A DNA stretch of 64,000 bases from DASPJL01 sp035628645. GTDB taxonomy: Bacteria > Bacteroidota > Bacteroidia > Cytophagales > Cyclobacteriaceae. How positions within the stretch are numbered: the stretch's first letter is position 1; every line of letters begins with the position of its first letter. Positions 1-8,219 of this stretch are shown in pieces. The position numbers were made by a program, and so were the translations under genes. The notes under the pieces are model-generated. The model was not told where the DNA came from. It worked only from the letters and a program-made list of their open reading frames with translations, and did no database searches. The DNA lies in the NCBI GenBank assembly GCA_035628645.1, contig DASPJL010000195.1, forward strand, positions 62,001-126,000. Reading direction: 5' to 3'.

Positions 1-1
1 T

Positions 2-196
2 ACGGATGTAGACTTCCTGATTGAAAAAATGAAAATATTATTGGATGACCCCGTCAAAGCTTTTGAATTGGGTAGTGGGGCAAGGGCCGTAGCAAATAAG
101 AGATTTAATATAAACAGATTTGGTAAAGATTGGATGCAAACTTTCCAGTATGTAGTTCATAATCATTCCAGGGAAAAAATAAAATTGGAGGTGTAA
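2..196 (+). CDS. Glycosyltransferase family 4, C-terminal end only (partial)
   Basis: The window opens inside a reading frame that ends with TAA at 194-196 and gives 64 residues. The pattern (LLDDP, then ELGSGARAVANKRF, then DW) matches the C-terminal helix region of GT4 (GT-B fold) glycosyltransferases, where the chain returns to the N-terminal domain. The catalytic part lies upstream of the window, so donor and acceptor cannot be judged. Its stop is one base before the GTG of the next gene, which is also GT4, so the two are probably co-transcribed and act on the same glycan. The family call is an inference from a short tail. Confidence 0.6.
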   Translation, partial: TDVDFLIEKMKILLDDPVKAFELGSGARAVANKRFNINRFGKDWMQTFQYVVHNHSREKIKLEV

Positions 197-197
197 A

Positions 198-1508
198 GTG
201 AAAAGAAAGGTAGCTTTTATCAGTGAACATGCTTCTCCATTGGCTGTGCTGGGAGGTGTGGACAGTGGCGGACAAAACATTTATGTTGATCAGGTGGCCC
301 GCCATTTGGCAAAATTGGGATTCGAAGTAGATATTTTTACAAGATGGGATAATCCTTCGATAAAGAAAATTGTAAAATATTCGAAAGGAGTAAGGGTGAT
401 ACATGTTCCCGCGGGTCCAAAAAGCTTCGTCCCCAAAGAGAGCCTTTTTCAATATATGGACGAATTTGCTTCTAATATGATTTCATTTATAGAAGAAGGA
501 GACATGGATTATGAACTTATACATGCCCATTTCTGGATGTCTGGCTATGTAGCAGTTACGGTAAAAAAGATCTTAAAAATACCTTTCGTTATCACTTTCC
601 ATGCATTGGGAAGGGTGCGTCGAATGTATCAGGGTGCAGCAGACGGATTTCCTGATGCCAGGTTTTTTGTCGAAGAAATGGTAACCAGGGAAGCAGACCT
701 GATAATCGCCGAATGCCCTCAGGATAAGGAAGATCTTATGGTTCACTATTATGCAAGGGAAGAAAAAATAAGAATCGTTCCATGTGGTTTCGATCATAGA
801 GAATTCTATCCGATTGATAAGAAAAAGTCTAAGGCGAAATTAGGGATTAGCCCCGATGAATTTGTAATCCTCCAGCTTGGCAGAATGGTTCCGAGGAAAG
901 GAGTTGATAATGTGATCCGAAGTCTTGGTTATATGTCAAAAAAGTATAATCTGCCTGTCCGGTTATTGATAGTTGGAGGAGAATCGGACGAGCCTTGTCC
1001 AATAAAGACACCTGAAATTGGAAGATTAAAAGAGATAGCGGAAGCTGAAAAGGTATCTGATAAAATCACTTTTGTTGGCAGGAAAAACCGCGAGCAATTA
1101 AAGTACTATTACAATGCGTCCGATGTTTTTGTAAGTACACCATGGTATGAACCGTTTGGTATTACCCCTTTGGAAGCAATGGCTTGCGGCATACCGGTTA
1201 TTGGAGCAAATGTCGGCGGAATTAAATTCAGCGTACGGCACGGCAAAACCGGTTTTCTTGTTCCTCCAAATGAACCGGAAATTCTCGGGGAAAGAATTGT
1301 TGAAATATTTTCCAATGAAGAAGAAGCAAAAAGGATAAGTAACAATGCAATTAAGCATGTGAATACTTTATTTACCTGGGAAATTGTAGCACGGAAACTG
1401 GCAATTTTTTACAAACATGCCTATATAAATACACCTGTAATTAAGATGGTTCATCCTCCTTTATATGAACCTGGATATTTGGCCCCCAAATTAATTAGTC
1501 AGATTTAA
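198..1508 (+). CDS. Glycosyltransferase family 4 (sucrose-phosphate-synthase/MshA-like)
   Basis: 436 residues, GT-B fold. The N-terminus has the glycine-rich nucleotide-sugar loop of the SPS/MshA-like branch (GGVDSGGQNIYV, about residues 19-30). The C-terminal Rossmann domain carries the E-x7-E motif at E318 and E326 in EPFGITPLEAMACG, typical of retaining GT4 enzymes. The likely reaction is transfer of a sugar from a nucleotide donor to a sugar or lipid acceptor at the cytoplasmic face. The start is GTG at 198, directly after the upstream stop. Neighbours (SDR, GmhB-like, HldE, GT9) point to cell-surface glycan assembly. The exact substrate cannot be read from sequence. Confidence 0.85.
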   Translation: MKRKVAFISEHASPLAVLGGVDSGGQNIYVDQVARHLAKLGFEVDIFTRWDNPSIKKIVKYSKGVRVIHVPAGPKSFVPKESLFQYMDEFASNMISFIEEGDMDYELIHAHFWMSGYVAVTVKKILKIPFVITFHALGRVRRMYQGAADGFPDARFFVEEMVTREADLIIAECPQDKEDLMVHYYAREEKIRIVPCGFDHREFYPIDKKKSKAKLGISPDEFVILQLGRMVPRKGVDNVIRSLGYMSKKYNLPVRLLIVGGESDEPCPIKTPEIGRLKEIAEAEKVSDKITFVGRKNREQLKYYYNASDVFVSTPWYEPFGITPLEAMACGIPVIGANVGGIKFSVRHGKTGFLVPPNEPEILGERIVEIFSNEEEAKRISNNAIKHVNTLFTWEIVARKLAIFYKHAYINTPVIKMVHPPLYEPGYLAPKLISQI

Positions 1509-1529
1509 AAACGAATACAGAAACCATAT

Positions 1530-2252
1530 ATGAATTCTATACAAGGCAAGGTAATACTTGTAACGGGCGCGGGACAAGGTCTTGGAGCCGAAATAGCAAA
1601 AACAGTGGCTGCTGATGGCGCTACAATTATAGCTTGCGATGTAAAAGCAGATAAACTGGATCAGATAACCAGCGAAATAAGAAATGCCGGTGGGAAGATT
1701 TCTACTTTTCTAATGGATGTAACCGATGAAAAGAATGTAGAAGATGTGCTTCGAAAAGCAGTCCAGGAACACGGGAAATTGGATGTTTTGGTAAACAATG
1801 CAGGAATTGACTTCACCAAATCAGTGGAAGATTTGAGTATCGAAGAGTGGGATAAGGTAATCAAAGTAAATCTCAGGGGGCCTTTTATCCTGAGTAAGCT
1901 TGCTTTCCCATATCTTTTAAAAAGTGGACAAGGGCATATCGTCAATATCGTTTCCACAGCTTCCAAAAGGACCTGGAGTGAAGCTTCCGCTTATCACGCA
2001 AGTAAATGGGGTTTTTTAGGTTTTAGTCATGCTTTGCATGTAGAAGCTAGGCAAAAAGGAATTAAAGTTACGGCTGTAATTGCCGGAGGAATGAAAACTC
2101 CTTTCATTCTGGAAAGATTTCCTGAGGCAGAGCCTAATCTTCAGGATCCTAAAAATGTAGCAGATACAGTAAAGTTTGTATTGACTCAGCCTGCTGAAAC
2201 TGTAATTCCTGAGGTAATGGTAATTCCGATGAGGGAAACCTCCTGGCCGTAA
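1530..2252 (+). CDS. Short-chain dehydrogenase/reductase (SDR)
   Basis: 240 residues, the usual length of a classical SDR. The NAD(P)-binding TGxxxGxG motif is at residues 12-19, the NNAG motif near 89-92, and the catalytic Tyr155-x3-Lys159 pair sits in YHASK, with a serine about 13 residues before it. It should be a cytoplasmic NAD(P)H-dependent oxidoreductase acting on a sugar or small alcohol/ketone. It lies 21 nt after the GT4 gene and before the heptose genes, so a role in nucleotide-sugar or glycan precursor modification is inferred only from position. It is not HldD: it lacks that family's extended-SDR length. Confidence 0.85.
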   Translation: MNSIQGKVILVTGAGQGLGAEIAKTVAADGATIIACDVKADKLDQITSEIRNAGGKISTFLMDVTDEKNVEDVLRKAVQEHGKLDVLVNNAGIDFTKSVEDLSIEEWDKVIKVNLRGPFILSKLAFPYLLKSGQGHIVNIVSTASKRTWSEASAYHASKWGFLGFSHALHVEARQKGIKVTAVIAGGMKTPFILERFPEAEPNLQDPKNVADTVKFVLTQPAETVIPEVMVIPMRETSWP

Positions 2253-2308
2253 AGGGAGTATTAAGAAGAGAGCAAAGTAAAGCATATGGAAGTTCTTATA
2301 ACTCCGGA

Positions 2309-2350
2309 GACTCAAGACTATCGACTCAAGACTTAAGACTAAAAACTAAT
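2309..2350 (+). repeat. Heptanucleotide tandem repeat, six units
   Basis: Six consecutive 7-nt units related to GACTCAA fill the end of the gap between the SDR and the phosphatase gene. Units 1 and 3 are identical. The others differ at the last three positions, and the sixth starts with A. The array ends 3 nt before the ATG at 2354, so it lies in the mRNA leader of that gene. Confidence 0.8.
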
Positions 2351-2353
2351 AAA

Positions 2354-2974
2354 ATGACTAAAGCTGTTTTTTTAGATAAAGACGGGACCTTAATAGAGAA
2401 TGTTCCTTACAACGTTGACCCGGGAAAGATAAAGTTGTATCCAGGTGCAGGGTTGGCATTACGACGACTGCAGGAACAAGGGTTTAAAATTATTGTCGTG
2501 TCCAATCAATCCGGAGTAGGAAGGGGACTGTTTGAGGAATCGGCGCTGAATGTAGTTTGGAAAGAGATTGCAGCAAAATTAATGGAGTACAGAGTAGCCA
2601 TTGATAACTTTTATTATTGCCCTCACTACAAGGAGGGGAATATAGAAGGATTAAATATTGAATGTGACTGTCGAAAACCCCTGCCTGGAATGTTGGAAAA
2701 AGCGGCACGTGAGCATGATATTGATTTAAAGCAATCATGGATGATCGGGGATATACTAAACGATGTGGAGGCAGGAAACAGAGCGGGTTGTAAGACAATA
2801 TTAATTAATAACGGAAATGAAACAGAATGGCAGAACGGAGCATTTAGAACGCCTGATTTTTTTGCGACATCTATACTCGAATCTGCTATTATAATAGATA
2901 ATAATCTGAATTGGAATAAACCGGAATCAAAAAGGAAAAAAGCTTTGGCGACAGATCCTTTTGAAATGGCTTGA
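2354..2974 (+). CDS. gmhB: HAD-family phosphatase, GmhB-like (heptose bisphosphate phosphatase)
   Basis: 206 residues of the HAD-IIIA class. Motif I is D8-x-D10-G-T, the SNQSG motif follows at 50-54, and the acidic motif GDILND is at 132-137. C89-x-H91 and C104-x-C106 reproduce the structural zinc site characteristic of GmhB, which removes the 7-phosphate of D-glycero-D-manno-heptose 1,7-bisphosphate. The next gene is hldE, the enzyme before and after this step, which supports the assignment. A histidinol-phosphate phosphatase is the main alternative, but there are no his genes nearby. The C-terminus is about 20 residues longer than in compact GmhB proteins and basic. Confidence 0.8.
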   Translation: MTKAVFLDKDGTLIENVPYNVDPGKIKLYPGAGLALRRLQEQGFKIIVVSNQSGVGRGLFEESALNVVWKEIAAKLMEYRVAIDNFYYCPHYKEGNIEGLNIECDCRKPLPGMLEKAAREHDIDLKQSWMIGDILNDVEAGNRAGCKTILINNGNETEWQNGAFRTPDFFATSILESAIIIDNNLNWNKPESKRKKALATDPFEMA

Positions 2975-3033
2975 ATTTGTTCTTTAATGTGATGAATAAC
3001 TACAAGTTTAGCGCTTGAGGTTAATGGCTTAAA

Positions 3034-4545
3034 ATGATGGAAAAACAGATGAAAGAGGTAATTGAGGAGTTTAAGGATAAGAAAGTTCTCGTAATAGGTG
3101 ACGCCATCCTGGATGTATATATTAAAGGAGTAACGGATAAGATCTGCAGGGAAGCTCCGGTACAGATTATAAATGTACAGGAGCAGGAATATGATTGTGG
3201 AGGCGCCGCTAATACTGCCATTAATCTGGCTGCATTGGGGGCAGAAACTTGTTTTTTAACCGTGATAGGAGACGATGAAAACGGAAGAATATTAACAAAT
3301 GCTCTTCGGGAAAAAAACGTTTCTGTCGAGTGCATAATAAAGGACTCTCAGAGAAAGACAATAGCAAAAAAAAGAGTTGTTGCCTCGTCAAACATTCTTT
3401 TGCGGATAGATGAGGGGAATATAGATCCTGTTTCTGAAGAACTTCAGCTTAAATTAAATGAGCGGTTAAGCGAAGTAATGAATTCGTTTGACGCAGTTAT
3501 TCTTTCAGATTATGAATATGGTTTGATAAATGAATCCTCGATAGTTCATTTAATTCAGCTTAAAAAACAAACAAATGCAATTCTAATTGTGGATTCAAAG
3601 AACCCGGCGAAATTCAGGAAGCTTCATCCTTTTGCAGTGAAGCCAAATTATGAAGAAGCCATTAGCATTTTAAAATTGCCTAAACTCCAAAACCGCGATC
3701 GGGTAGAACAGATTTTAGAAAATGAGAAACGGTTGATGGATATCACCGGTGCGCATTGTGTTGCTGCAACCATCGATATGGAAGGCACCCTTCTTTTTGA
3801 AAAAGGCAAAAGCCCGTATCGGATTTATACCGAACCTCAGGACAATAAAAGGTCTATAGGAGCAGGGGATACTTTTATAAGCGCATTCACTCTAGCAGTG
3901 CTTGCAGGAGCAGACCCGAGAACAGCCGCAGAAATAGGCGCTGCCGCATCCGCAGTTATACTAAAAAAGGAAGGGACTGTGGTGTGCACTACCAATGATT
4001 TGATCGATTATTTCAATGAGAATCCTAAATACATTTTAAGACTTGAAGAATTAATTCTGAAAGTCAATAAATTAAAAAAGGAGGGTAAAAGAATTGTTTT
4101 TACAAATGGTTGTTTTGATATACTTCACCGGGGACATGTTAATTTTTTAAATCACGCAAAACTGCTTGGAGACATCTTAATAGTAGCAATAAATACGGAT
4201 GAAAGCATTAAAAGAGTAAAAGGAGAAGAAAGGCCGATTAATTCTTTGGAAGATAGAATAGAAGTTTTATCCGCCTTGCAATCTGTAGATTTTCTTTTCT
4301 CTTTTGAGGAAGATACTTCAGCCGATCTTATTAAAGCGCTGCAACCCGAGGTTTTTGTTAAGGGAGGAACTTACACGATAGAATCCATTCCTGAAGCATT
4401 ACTTGTAAGACAATTGGGAGGAGAAGTGAAAATTTTGACATCTGATATTGGCCTTTCCACCACCAGGCTTATCTCTAAAATAAGAGAAGCCGCATTGCAT
4501 CATCACGAGGAAAATAACTATGCTAAAGCAATCGGACTGGAATAA
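3034..4545 (+). CDS. hldE: Bifunctional heptose-7-phosphate kinase / heptose-1-phosphate adenylyltransferase
   Basis: 503 residues with the full HldE (RfaE) order. Residues about 1-330 are a PfkB/ribokinase-type kinase with the substrate-binding GGAAN stretch near 57-61 and the catalytic GAGDT motif at about 276-280. Residues about 345-490 are a nucleotidyltransferase with TNGCFDILHRGH at 357-368 (HxGH-type site). Known reactions are phosphorylation of heptose-7-phosphate at C1 and, after GmhB, transfer of AMP to give ADP-heptose. Tandem ATGs at 3034 and 3037 make the exact start ambiguous by one codon. The 3' end overlaps the next gene by 26 nt. Confidence 0.9.
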   Translation: MMEKQMKEVIEEFKDKKVLVIGDAILDVYIKGVTDKICREAPVQIINVQEQEYDCGGAANTAINLAALGAETCFLTVIGDDENGRILTNALREKNVSVECIIKDSQRKTIAKKRVVASSNILLRIDEGNIDPVSEELQLKLNERLSEVMNSFDAVILSDYEYGLINESSIVHLIQLKKQTNAILIVDSKNPAKFRKLHPFAVKPNYEEAISILKLPKLQNRDRVEQILENEKRLMDITGAHCVAATIDMEGTLLFEKGKSPYRIYTEPQDNKRSIGAGDTFISAFTLAVLAGADPRTAAEIGAAASAVILKKEGTVVCTTNDLIDYFNENPKYILRLEELILKVNKLKKEGKRIVFTNGCFDILHRGHVNFLNHAKLLGDILIVAINTDESIKRVKGEERPINSLEDRIEVLSALQSVDFLFSFEEDTSADLIKALQPEVFVKGGTYTIESIPEALLVRQLGGEVKILTSDIGLSTTRLISKIREAALHHHEENNYAKAIGLE

Positions 4546-5662
4546 TTTTAAAAACATATTATGCATTCGCCTGGATAACTTAGGCGATGTTATCATGACT
4601 TCACCTGCTATCCGGGCTTTAAAAAATAGTATACCCGGAAGGAAGGTTACTTTACTTGCTTCTCGCGGAGGCAATGGTATTGCCAAATTTATTCCTGAGA
4701 TTGATGAACTATTGATCTTTGATACACCTTGGGAAAAAAATGCCAATCAAGGTTCTACAGAAGGCATTTTTCAAATTGTGGAAGAACTTAAAAAACATCA
4801 ATTTGATGCGGCTATAATTTTTACTGTTTATAGCCAAAATCCTCTCCCGACTGCCATGTTATGTTATATGTCCGGAATACCAAGGGTGGCTGGTTATTGT
4901 CGCGAAAATCCTTATCAACTTATTACAGACTGGATTCCTGAAACTGAACCTATTTATGAAATTAAACATGAGGTAGTAAGGCAGTTGGATTTAGTCAAGA
5001 AACTAGGCGCTATAGTGGAGACGGAGGAATTTTCTTTGGAATTGCCTGACTTAGATAATTGCAGAATCACAAATAAATTAGCCTTGCTAAGAGTGGATAC
5101 TAAGAAACCATTTATAGTTATGCACCCAGGAGTAAGTGAGTTAAAAAGACAATATCCTGTTGAACTATTTGCAAAGGCAGCGAAAATGATTTCAGAAGAA
5201 ATGGGTTATCAGATTCTACTAACAGGACTGGAATCTGAGAAGAGCCTGACAGAATATATTGCGGAGGAAGTAGGAAGTCTCGCATATTCCTTGGCCGGAC
5301 AGTTGAGTTTGGAAGAAATGATGGCACTTCTGAAAGTCTCCCCATTGTTAATATCAAATAATACTGGTCCTGTGCATATGGCTGCTGCAATGAAAACACC
5401 TGTTGTGGTTTTGTATGCACTCACTAATCCCCAACATACCCCTTGGAAAGTAAAACATAAAGTTCTGCCATTTGATGTCCCCAAAGATTTGAGGAGCAAA
5501 AATGTGATTATATCCTTTGCCTACGAAAAATGTTTCGTTAATCCTCAAGAAATGGTAACCCCGGAAGAAGTTGTTAAAGCAACAAAAGAACTATTGGAAG
5601 AGGAACTTTCCCCTTTAACTACAGGAGAACCTGGAGGATATACTATAGAGAAATACTTCTAA
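4520..5662 (+). CDS. Glycosyltransferase family 9 (ADP-heptose:LPS heptosyltransferase-like)
   Basis: 380 residues with the GT9 N-terminal signature (IRLDNLGDVIMTSPAIRAL, residues about 14-32) and the C-terminal nucleotide-sugar region NNTGPVHMAAAMKTPVVVLY. GT9 enzymes are inverting GT-B heptosyltransferases that usually use ADP-heptose, which fits the gmhB-like and hldE genes just upstream. No later ATG leaves the conserved N-terminus intact, so the 26-nt overlap with hldE appears real and suggests translational coupling. The acceptor (lipid A core or another surface glycan) is unknown. Confidence 0.85.
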   Translation: MLKQSDWNNFKNILCIRLDNLGDVIMTSPAIRALKNSIPGRKVTLLASRGGNGIAKFIPEIDELLIFDTPWEKNANQGSTEGIFQIVEELKKHQFDAAIIFTVYSQNPLPTAMLCYMSGIPRVAGYCRENPYQLITDWIPETEPIYEIKHEVVRQLDLVKKLGAIVETEEFSLELPDLDNCRITNKLALLRVDTKKPFIVMHPGVSELKRQYPVELFAKAAKMISEEMGYQILLTGLESEKSLTEYIAEEVGSLAYSLAGQLSLEEMMALLKVSPLLISNNTGPVHMAAAMKTPVVVLYALTNPQHTPWKVKHKVLPFDVPKDLRSKNVIISFAYEKCFVNPQEMVTPEEVVKATKELLEEELSPLTTGEPGGYTIEKYF

Positions 5663-5667
5663 CGACT

Positions 5668-5700
5668 ATCCTACGTTCATCCTACGATCATTTTACGTTG
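5668..5700 (+). repeat. 11-bp tandem repeat, three units
   Basis: Three adjacent 11-nt units, the first being ATCCTACGTTC. The second differs by one base and the third by three. They begin 5 nt after the GT9 stop codon, in the gap between convergent genes. Too short to be a CRISPR or VNTR of known class. Confidence 0.7.
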
Positions 5701-5784
5701 AAGGATTTATTGCTCCTTACTGAAGCTTTAATGTCAATAGCTATGTTTACGGTTTTGTATTTATGGAAAGAAGATTCTGCAAAT

Positions 5785-5815
5785 AAAAAAGCTGCCTTAT
5801 AGTTTTAAGGCAGCT
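5785..5815 (-). terminator. Rho-independent terminator (minus strand)
   Basis: A perfect 10-bp stem (5790-5799 with 5806-5815, arm AGCTGCCTTA) closes a 6-nt loop. A run of six A on the plus strand at 5785-5790 becomes the U tract on the minus strand. It ends the transcript of the small gene at 5838-6065 and may also stop the convergent GT9 transcript. Confidence 0.85.
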
Positions 5816-5837
5816 CCTTGAATATAAAATAGAAACT

Positions 5838-6065
5838 CTAGCTGTAAGGTTGATTCGTATCTTCCTTATCCACATTCCTGTTCGGATGCCTTACCCTCAC
5901 ATTAGGAGCAGGGTCATCCGGCCCTTCTGTATAATTTTCTTCTTTTTCAAACTGTTCTTCTATGTTTTCCCAATCATTTACGGGCTTTAAGCCTGCTTTA
6001 CTAACGCCGTCCCCTGAAGGCTTACCCTTCGGAGGAATATACTTTCCATTTGGATCTTTTCCCAT
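5838..6065 (-). CDS. Small hydrophilic hypothetical protein
   Basis: 75 residues, not recognised. It is very polar, rich in Pro, Asp, Glu, Asn and Lys, with no signal peptide, membrane segment or cysteine, and probably largely disordered. The first half is basic (GKYIPPKGKPSGDG) and the second half is acidic. An ATG start, a strong terminator 23 nt beyond the stop and separation from neighbouring genes support it as real. It is downstream of, and codirectional with, the M3 peptidase (79 nt gap) and may share its transcript. No function is proposed. Confidence 0.6.
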   Translation of the reverse strand: MGKDPNGKYIPPKGKPSGDGVSKAGLKPVNDWENIEEQFEKEENYTEGPDDPAPNVRVRHPNRNVDKEDTNQPYS

Positions 6066-6144
6066 AGTATTAAGAATTTAGTTAGTCCTATTAGGTATAC
6101 TTTCGAACATTGAAAAGGGTTGTAAAGAAAAATGGAAAATTATT

Positions 6145-7869
6145 TTACTTTTCCAATTCTTCCTTCACAAAAGACATTAATTCTCTTATATATTCTCTAG
6201 AAAAATTGAATTCAATCTCCGCGGCTTTATAAACCTCAGGAATAGACTTTGTGTATCCGAGTTTAAGTGCATTCTGATAGCCTTCCAGTCCTTTTTGCTT
6301 ATCTTCTTTATAATTTTTCCAAATGGCAATAGCTCCTAATTGTGCCATTCCATACTCTATATAATAAAAGGGCACTTCAAAGAGATGCAACTGCTTTTGC
6401 CAGATGATGTTTTTATATTCTTCCAACCCGCTCCAATCTGTTATCTTATCGGAGAATTGATCGTAAATTTTAAGCCATGACTTTGTTCTTTCCTCTAAAG
6501 TGTGTTCCGGATTTTCATAAATCCAATGTTGAAATTTATCAATTGTAGCTACCCAGGGTAAAGTTTCAATTATTTGCTTTAGATGATCTGTTTTGGCCCT
6601 TTTAAGCTCTTCCTCATTTTTAAAGTAAATATCCCAATGATCCATTGAAATTAGCTCCATAGACATAGAAGCGAGCTCCGCTACTTCGGAAGGAACATTT
6701 TTAAATTCATTTAGCTCCAGTTCCCGGGTTAGAAAGGAATGTACTGCATGCCCTCCTTCGTGAAGAAGCGTAACCAGGTCTCGTAGGTTGGAAGTAGCAT
6801 TCATAAAAATAAATGGAACCCCCAATTCTGCCAATGGATAATTATATCCTCCGGGAGCTTTCCCTTTCCTTGACTCCAGATCCAGATGGCCCATGTTCTT
6901 CATTATGGTCAGGCATTCGCCTAAATAAGGATTTAGTTTATCGAACAGTGCGATGGTATTTTCAGTAAGTTCAGTAGTGTTATCAAAAGGTTTTAAAGCT
7001 TCCCGGCCATGAATATCCACTTTCATATCCCAAGGCCTTAGCTTTTCCACTTTTAAGGCCTGCTTTCTTTTTTCTGTCAAATTATTTAATAAAGGAACTA
7101 CTTCCTCCTGGATTGCTTCATGGAAATCCACACAATCTTTAACTGAATAATCAAATCTACCAAGAGAGGAAAACATATAATCTCTATAGTTTTCAAAGTC
7201 TGCATTCCTGGCAACCTGGTTCCGAAGCTTAATGAGATGGCTGAACAAATTGTTCAGATTGTCTTTATCCTCTAGTCTTCGATTATTTATTTTTTTAAAT
7301 ACACTTTCCCTTAATTCCCTGTTTGACGACTGAAGAAGATCACCTGCCTGTGGTAAGGTAAGTTCATTACCATCGATTTGCACTGTCATGGCCCCCGAAA
7401 TTGCGCCAAATTTTTGTGCCTCCGTTTGAATTTGAGTGATTAGCGGAATATTTTTCTCTCGAAATATCTTAATGTCCTTTTCAATGCTTCTTTTTAATAT
7501 ATGAAAGCCGTTTTCCTTTATTGTATGAAAGAAAGGAGAGTCTATCGCTTTTTTATTCAATTTGTCAGTATAAGGGGAAATTTTTGGTTCTATTTCAGAA
7601 ACGAAATATTCAAAGCTTTTTAGATGATCTTCGTTTGTAGTATCACAAGTCATTCTTATATATCTCCATCCTAGCTCTTCTGAAATTGCCGATTCAAGTT
7701 CGCTTTTATCTTTTAACCATCTTTTTAAATCGTATGCTGAAATCAATTCTCTTGATAGGAGGTTTTCATAGTAAGGTTTAATTTTATTCCACTCCTCTGC
7801 CTTAAAATTTTCTTCTAGGTATTTCCTCGCAGGCCGTTCTATTATATTTGGCATTTTATTTTTTTTCAT
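6145..7869 (-). CDS. M3-family oligoendopeptidase (PepF-like zinc peptidase)
   Basis: 574 residues, in the usual range of M3 oligoendopeptidases. The zinc motif HEGGH is at residues 370-374, in the family context TLLHEGGHAVHSF, and a third ligand glutamate is expected around 395-398 (PSEVAELASMSMEL). The C-terminal part (FYYIEYGMAQLGA) carries the Tyr-rich substrate pocket seen in this family. No signal peptide is visible, so it should hydrolyse short peptides in the cytoplasm. It is transcribed divergently from the fecR-like gene, with 350 nt between them. Confidence 0.9.
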   Translation of the reverse strand: MKKNKMPNIIERPARKYLEENFKAEEWNKIKPYYENLLSRELISAYDLKRWLKDKSELESAISEELGWRYIRMTCDTTNEDHLKSFEYFVSEIEPKISPYTDKLNKKAIDSPFFHTIKENGFHILKRSIEKDIKIFREKNIPLITQIQTEAQKFGAISGAMTVQIDGNELTLPQAGDLLQSSNRELRESVFKKINNRRLEDKDNLNNLFSHLIKLRNQVARNADFENYRDYMFSSLGRFDYSVKDCVDFHEAIQEEVVPLLNNLTEKRKQALKVEKLRPWDMKVDIHGREALKPFDNTTELTENTIALFDKLNPYLGECLTIMKNMGHLDLESRKGKAPGGYNYPLAELGVPFIFMNATSNLRDLVTLLHEGGHAVHSFLTRELELNEFKNVPSEVAELASMSMELISMDHWDIYFKNEEELKRAKTDHLKQIIETLPWVATIDKFQHWIYENPEHTLEERTKSWLKIYDQFSDKITDWSGLEEYKNIIWQKQLHLFEVPFYYIEYGMAQLGAIAIWKNYKEDKQKGLEGYQNALKLGYTKSIPEVYKAAEIEFNFSREYIRELMSFVKEELEK

Positions 7870-8219
7870 AATTTAATTTGGCTTTTTAAATAATTTTGCA
7901 ATTTTTACATTTCCAAAAGATTCTATCTATTATTAACCCTATTATTTAAACATGTTTACTTTTCTTTTTAGTTTAAGATTCCAATCTCATAATACTTAAT
8001 TGTAACTTATTTGGTGAGTAATCACTTTGTCAGCATCCTATTTATTTCAAAATGAGATGTTATGTAGTGGCATTCAATGTAATTCTAAACTAACGATAAT
8101 CACAGAATAATCATTTTTAAAAAAATTATTAAAAATTTTATTTAAAAAAGGCGATCATTCTGAATATTTATTCTCTTATAGGAAACCTGTAAAACCTAAA
8201 GCTAACAATTAAAGGAAAA
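7870..8219. other. AT-rich divergent intergenic region
   Basis: 350 nt between the M3 peptidase (-) and the fecR-like gene (+). It is very AT-rich, with long A and T runs at about 8116-8150, and has no convincing ORF, tRNA or terminator. It should hold both promoters, but I see no full TTTG/TAnnTTTG promoter. The only notable item is the 14-nt word at 8086-8099 that recurs upstream of susC. Confidence 0.5.
8086..8099 (+). repeat. 14-bp direct repeat, copy 1 (upstream of fecR)
   Basis: TAAACTAACGATAA occurs here, 121 nt before the GTG of the fecR-like gene, and again at 9075-9088 upstream of susC. A shared regulatory site is possible, but chance identity is not excluded in DNA this AT-rich. 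Confidence 0.4.

Noticed and set aside
1530..2252. SDR gene as hldD (ADP-heptose epimerase)
   Set aside because: Length 240 and the classical YxxxK SDR layout do not match the longer extended-SDR epimerase.
2309..2350. Insertion-sequence end or attachment site
   Set aside because: It is a simple tandem array with no inverted partner, transposase or integrase in the window.
5668..5700. CRISPR array
   Set aside because: Units are 11 bp and contiguous with no spacers; no cas genes nearby.
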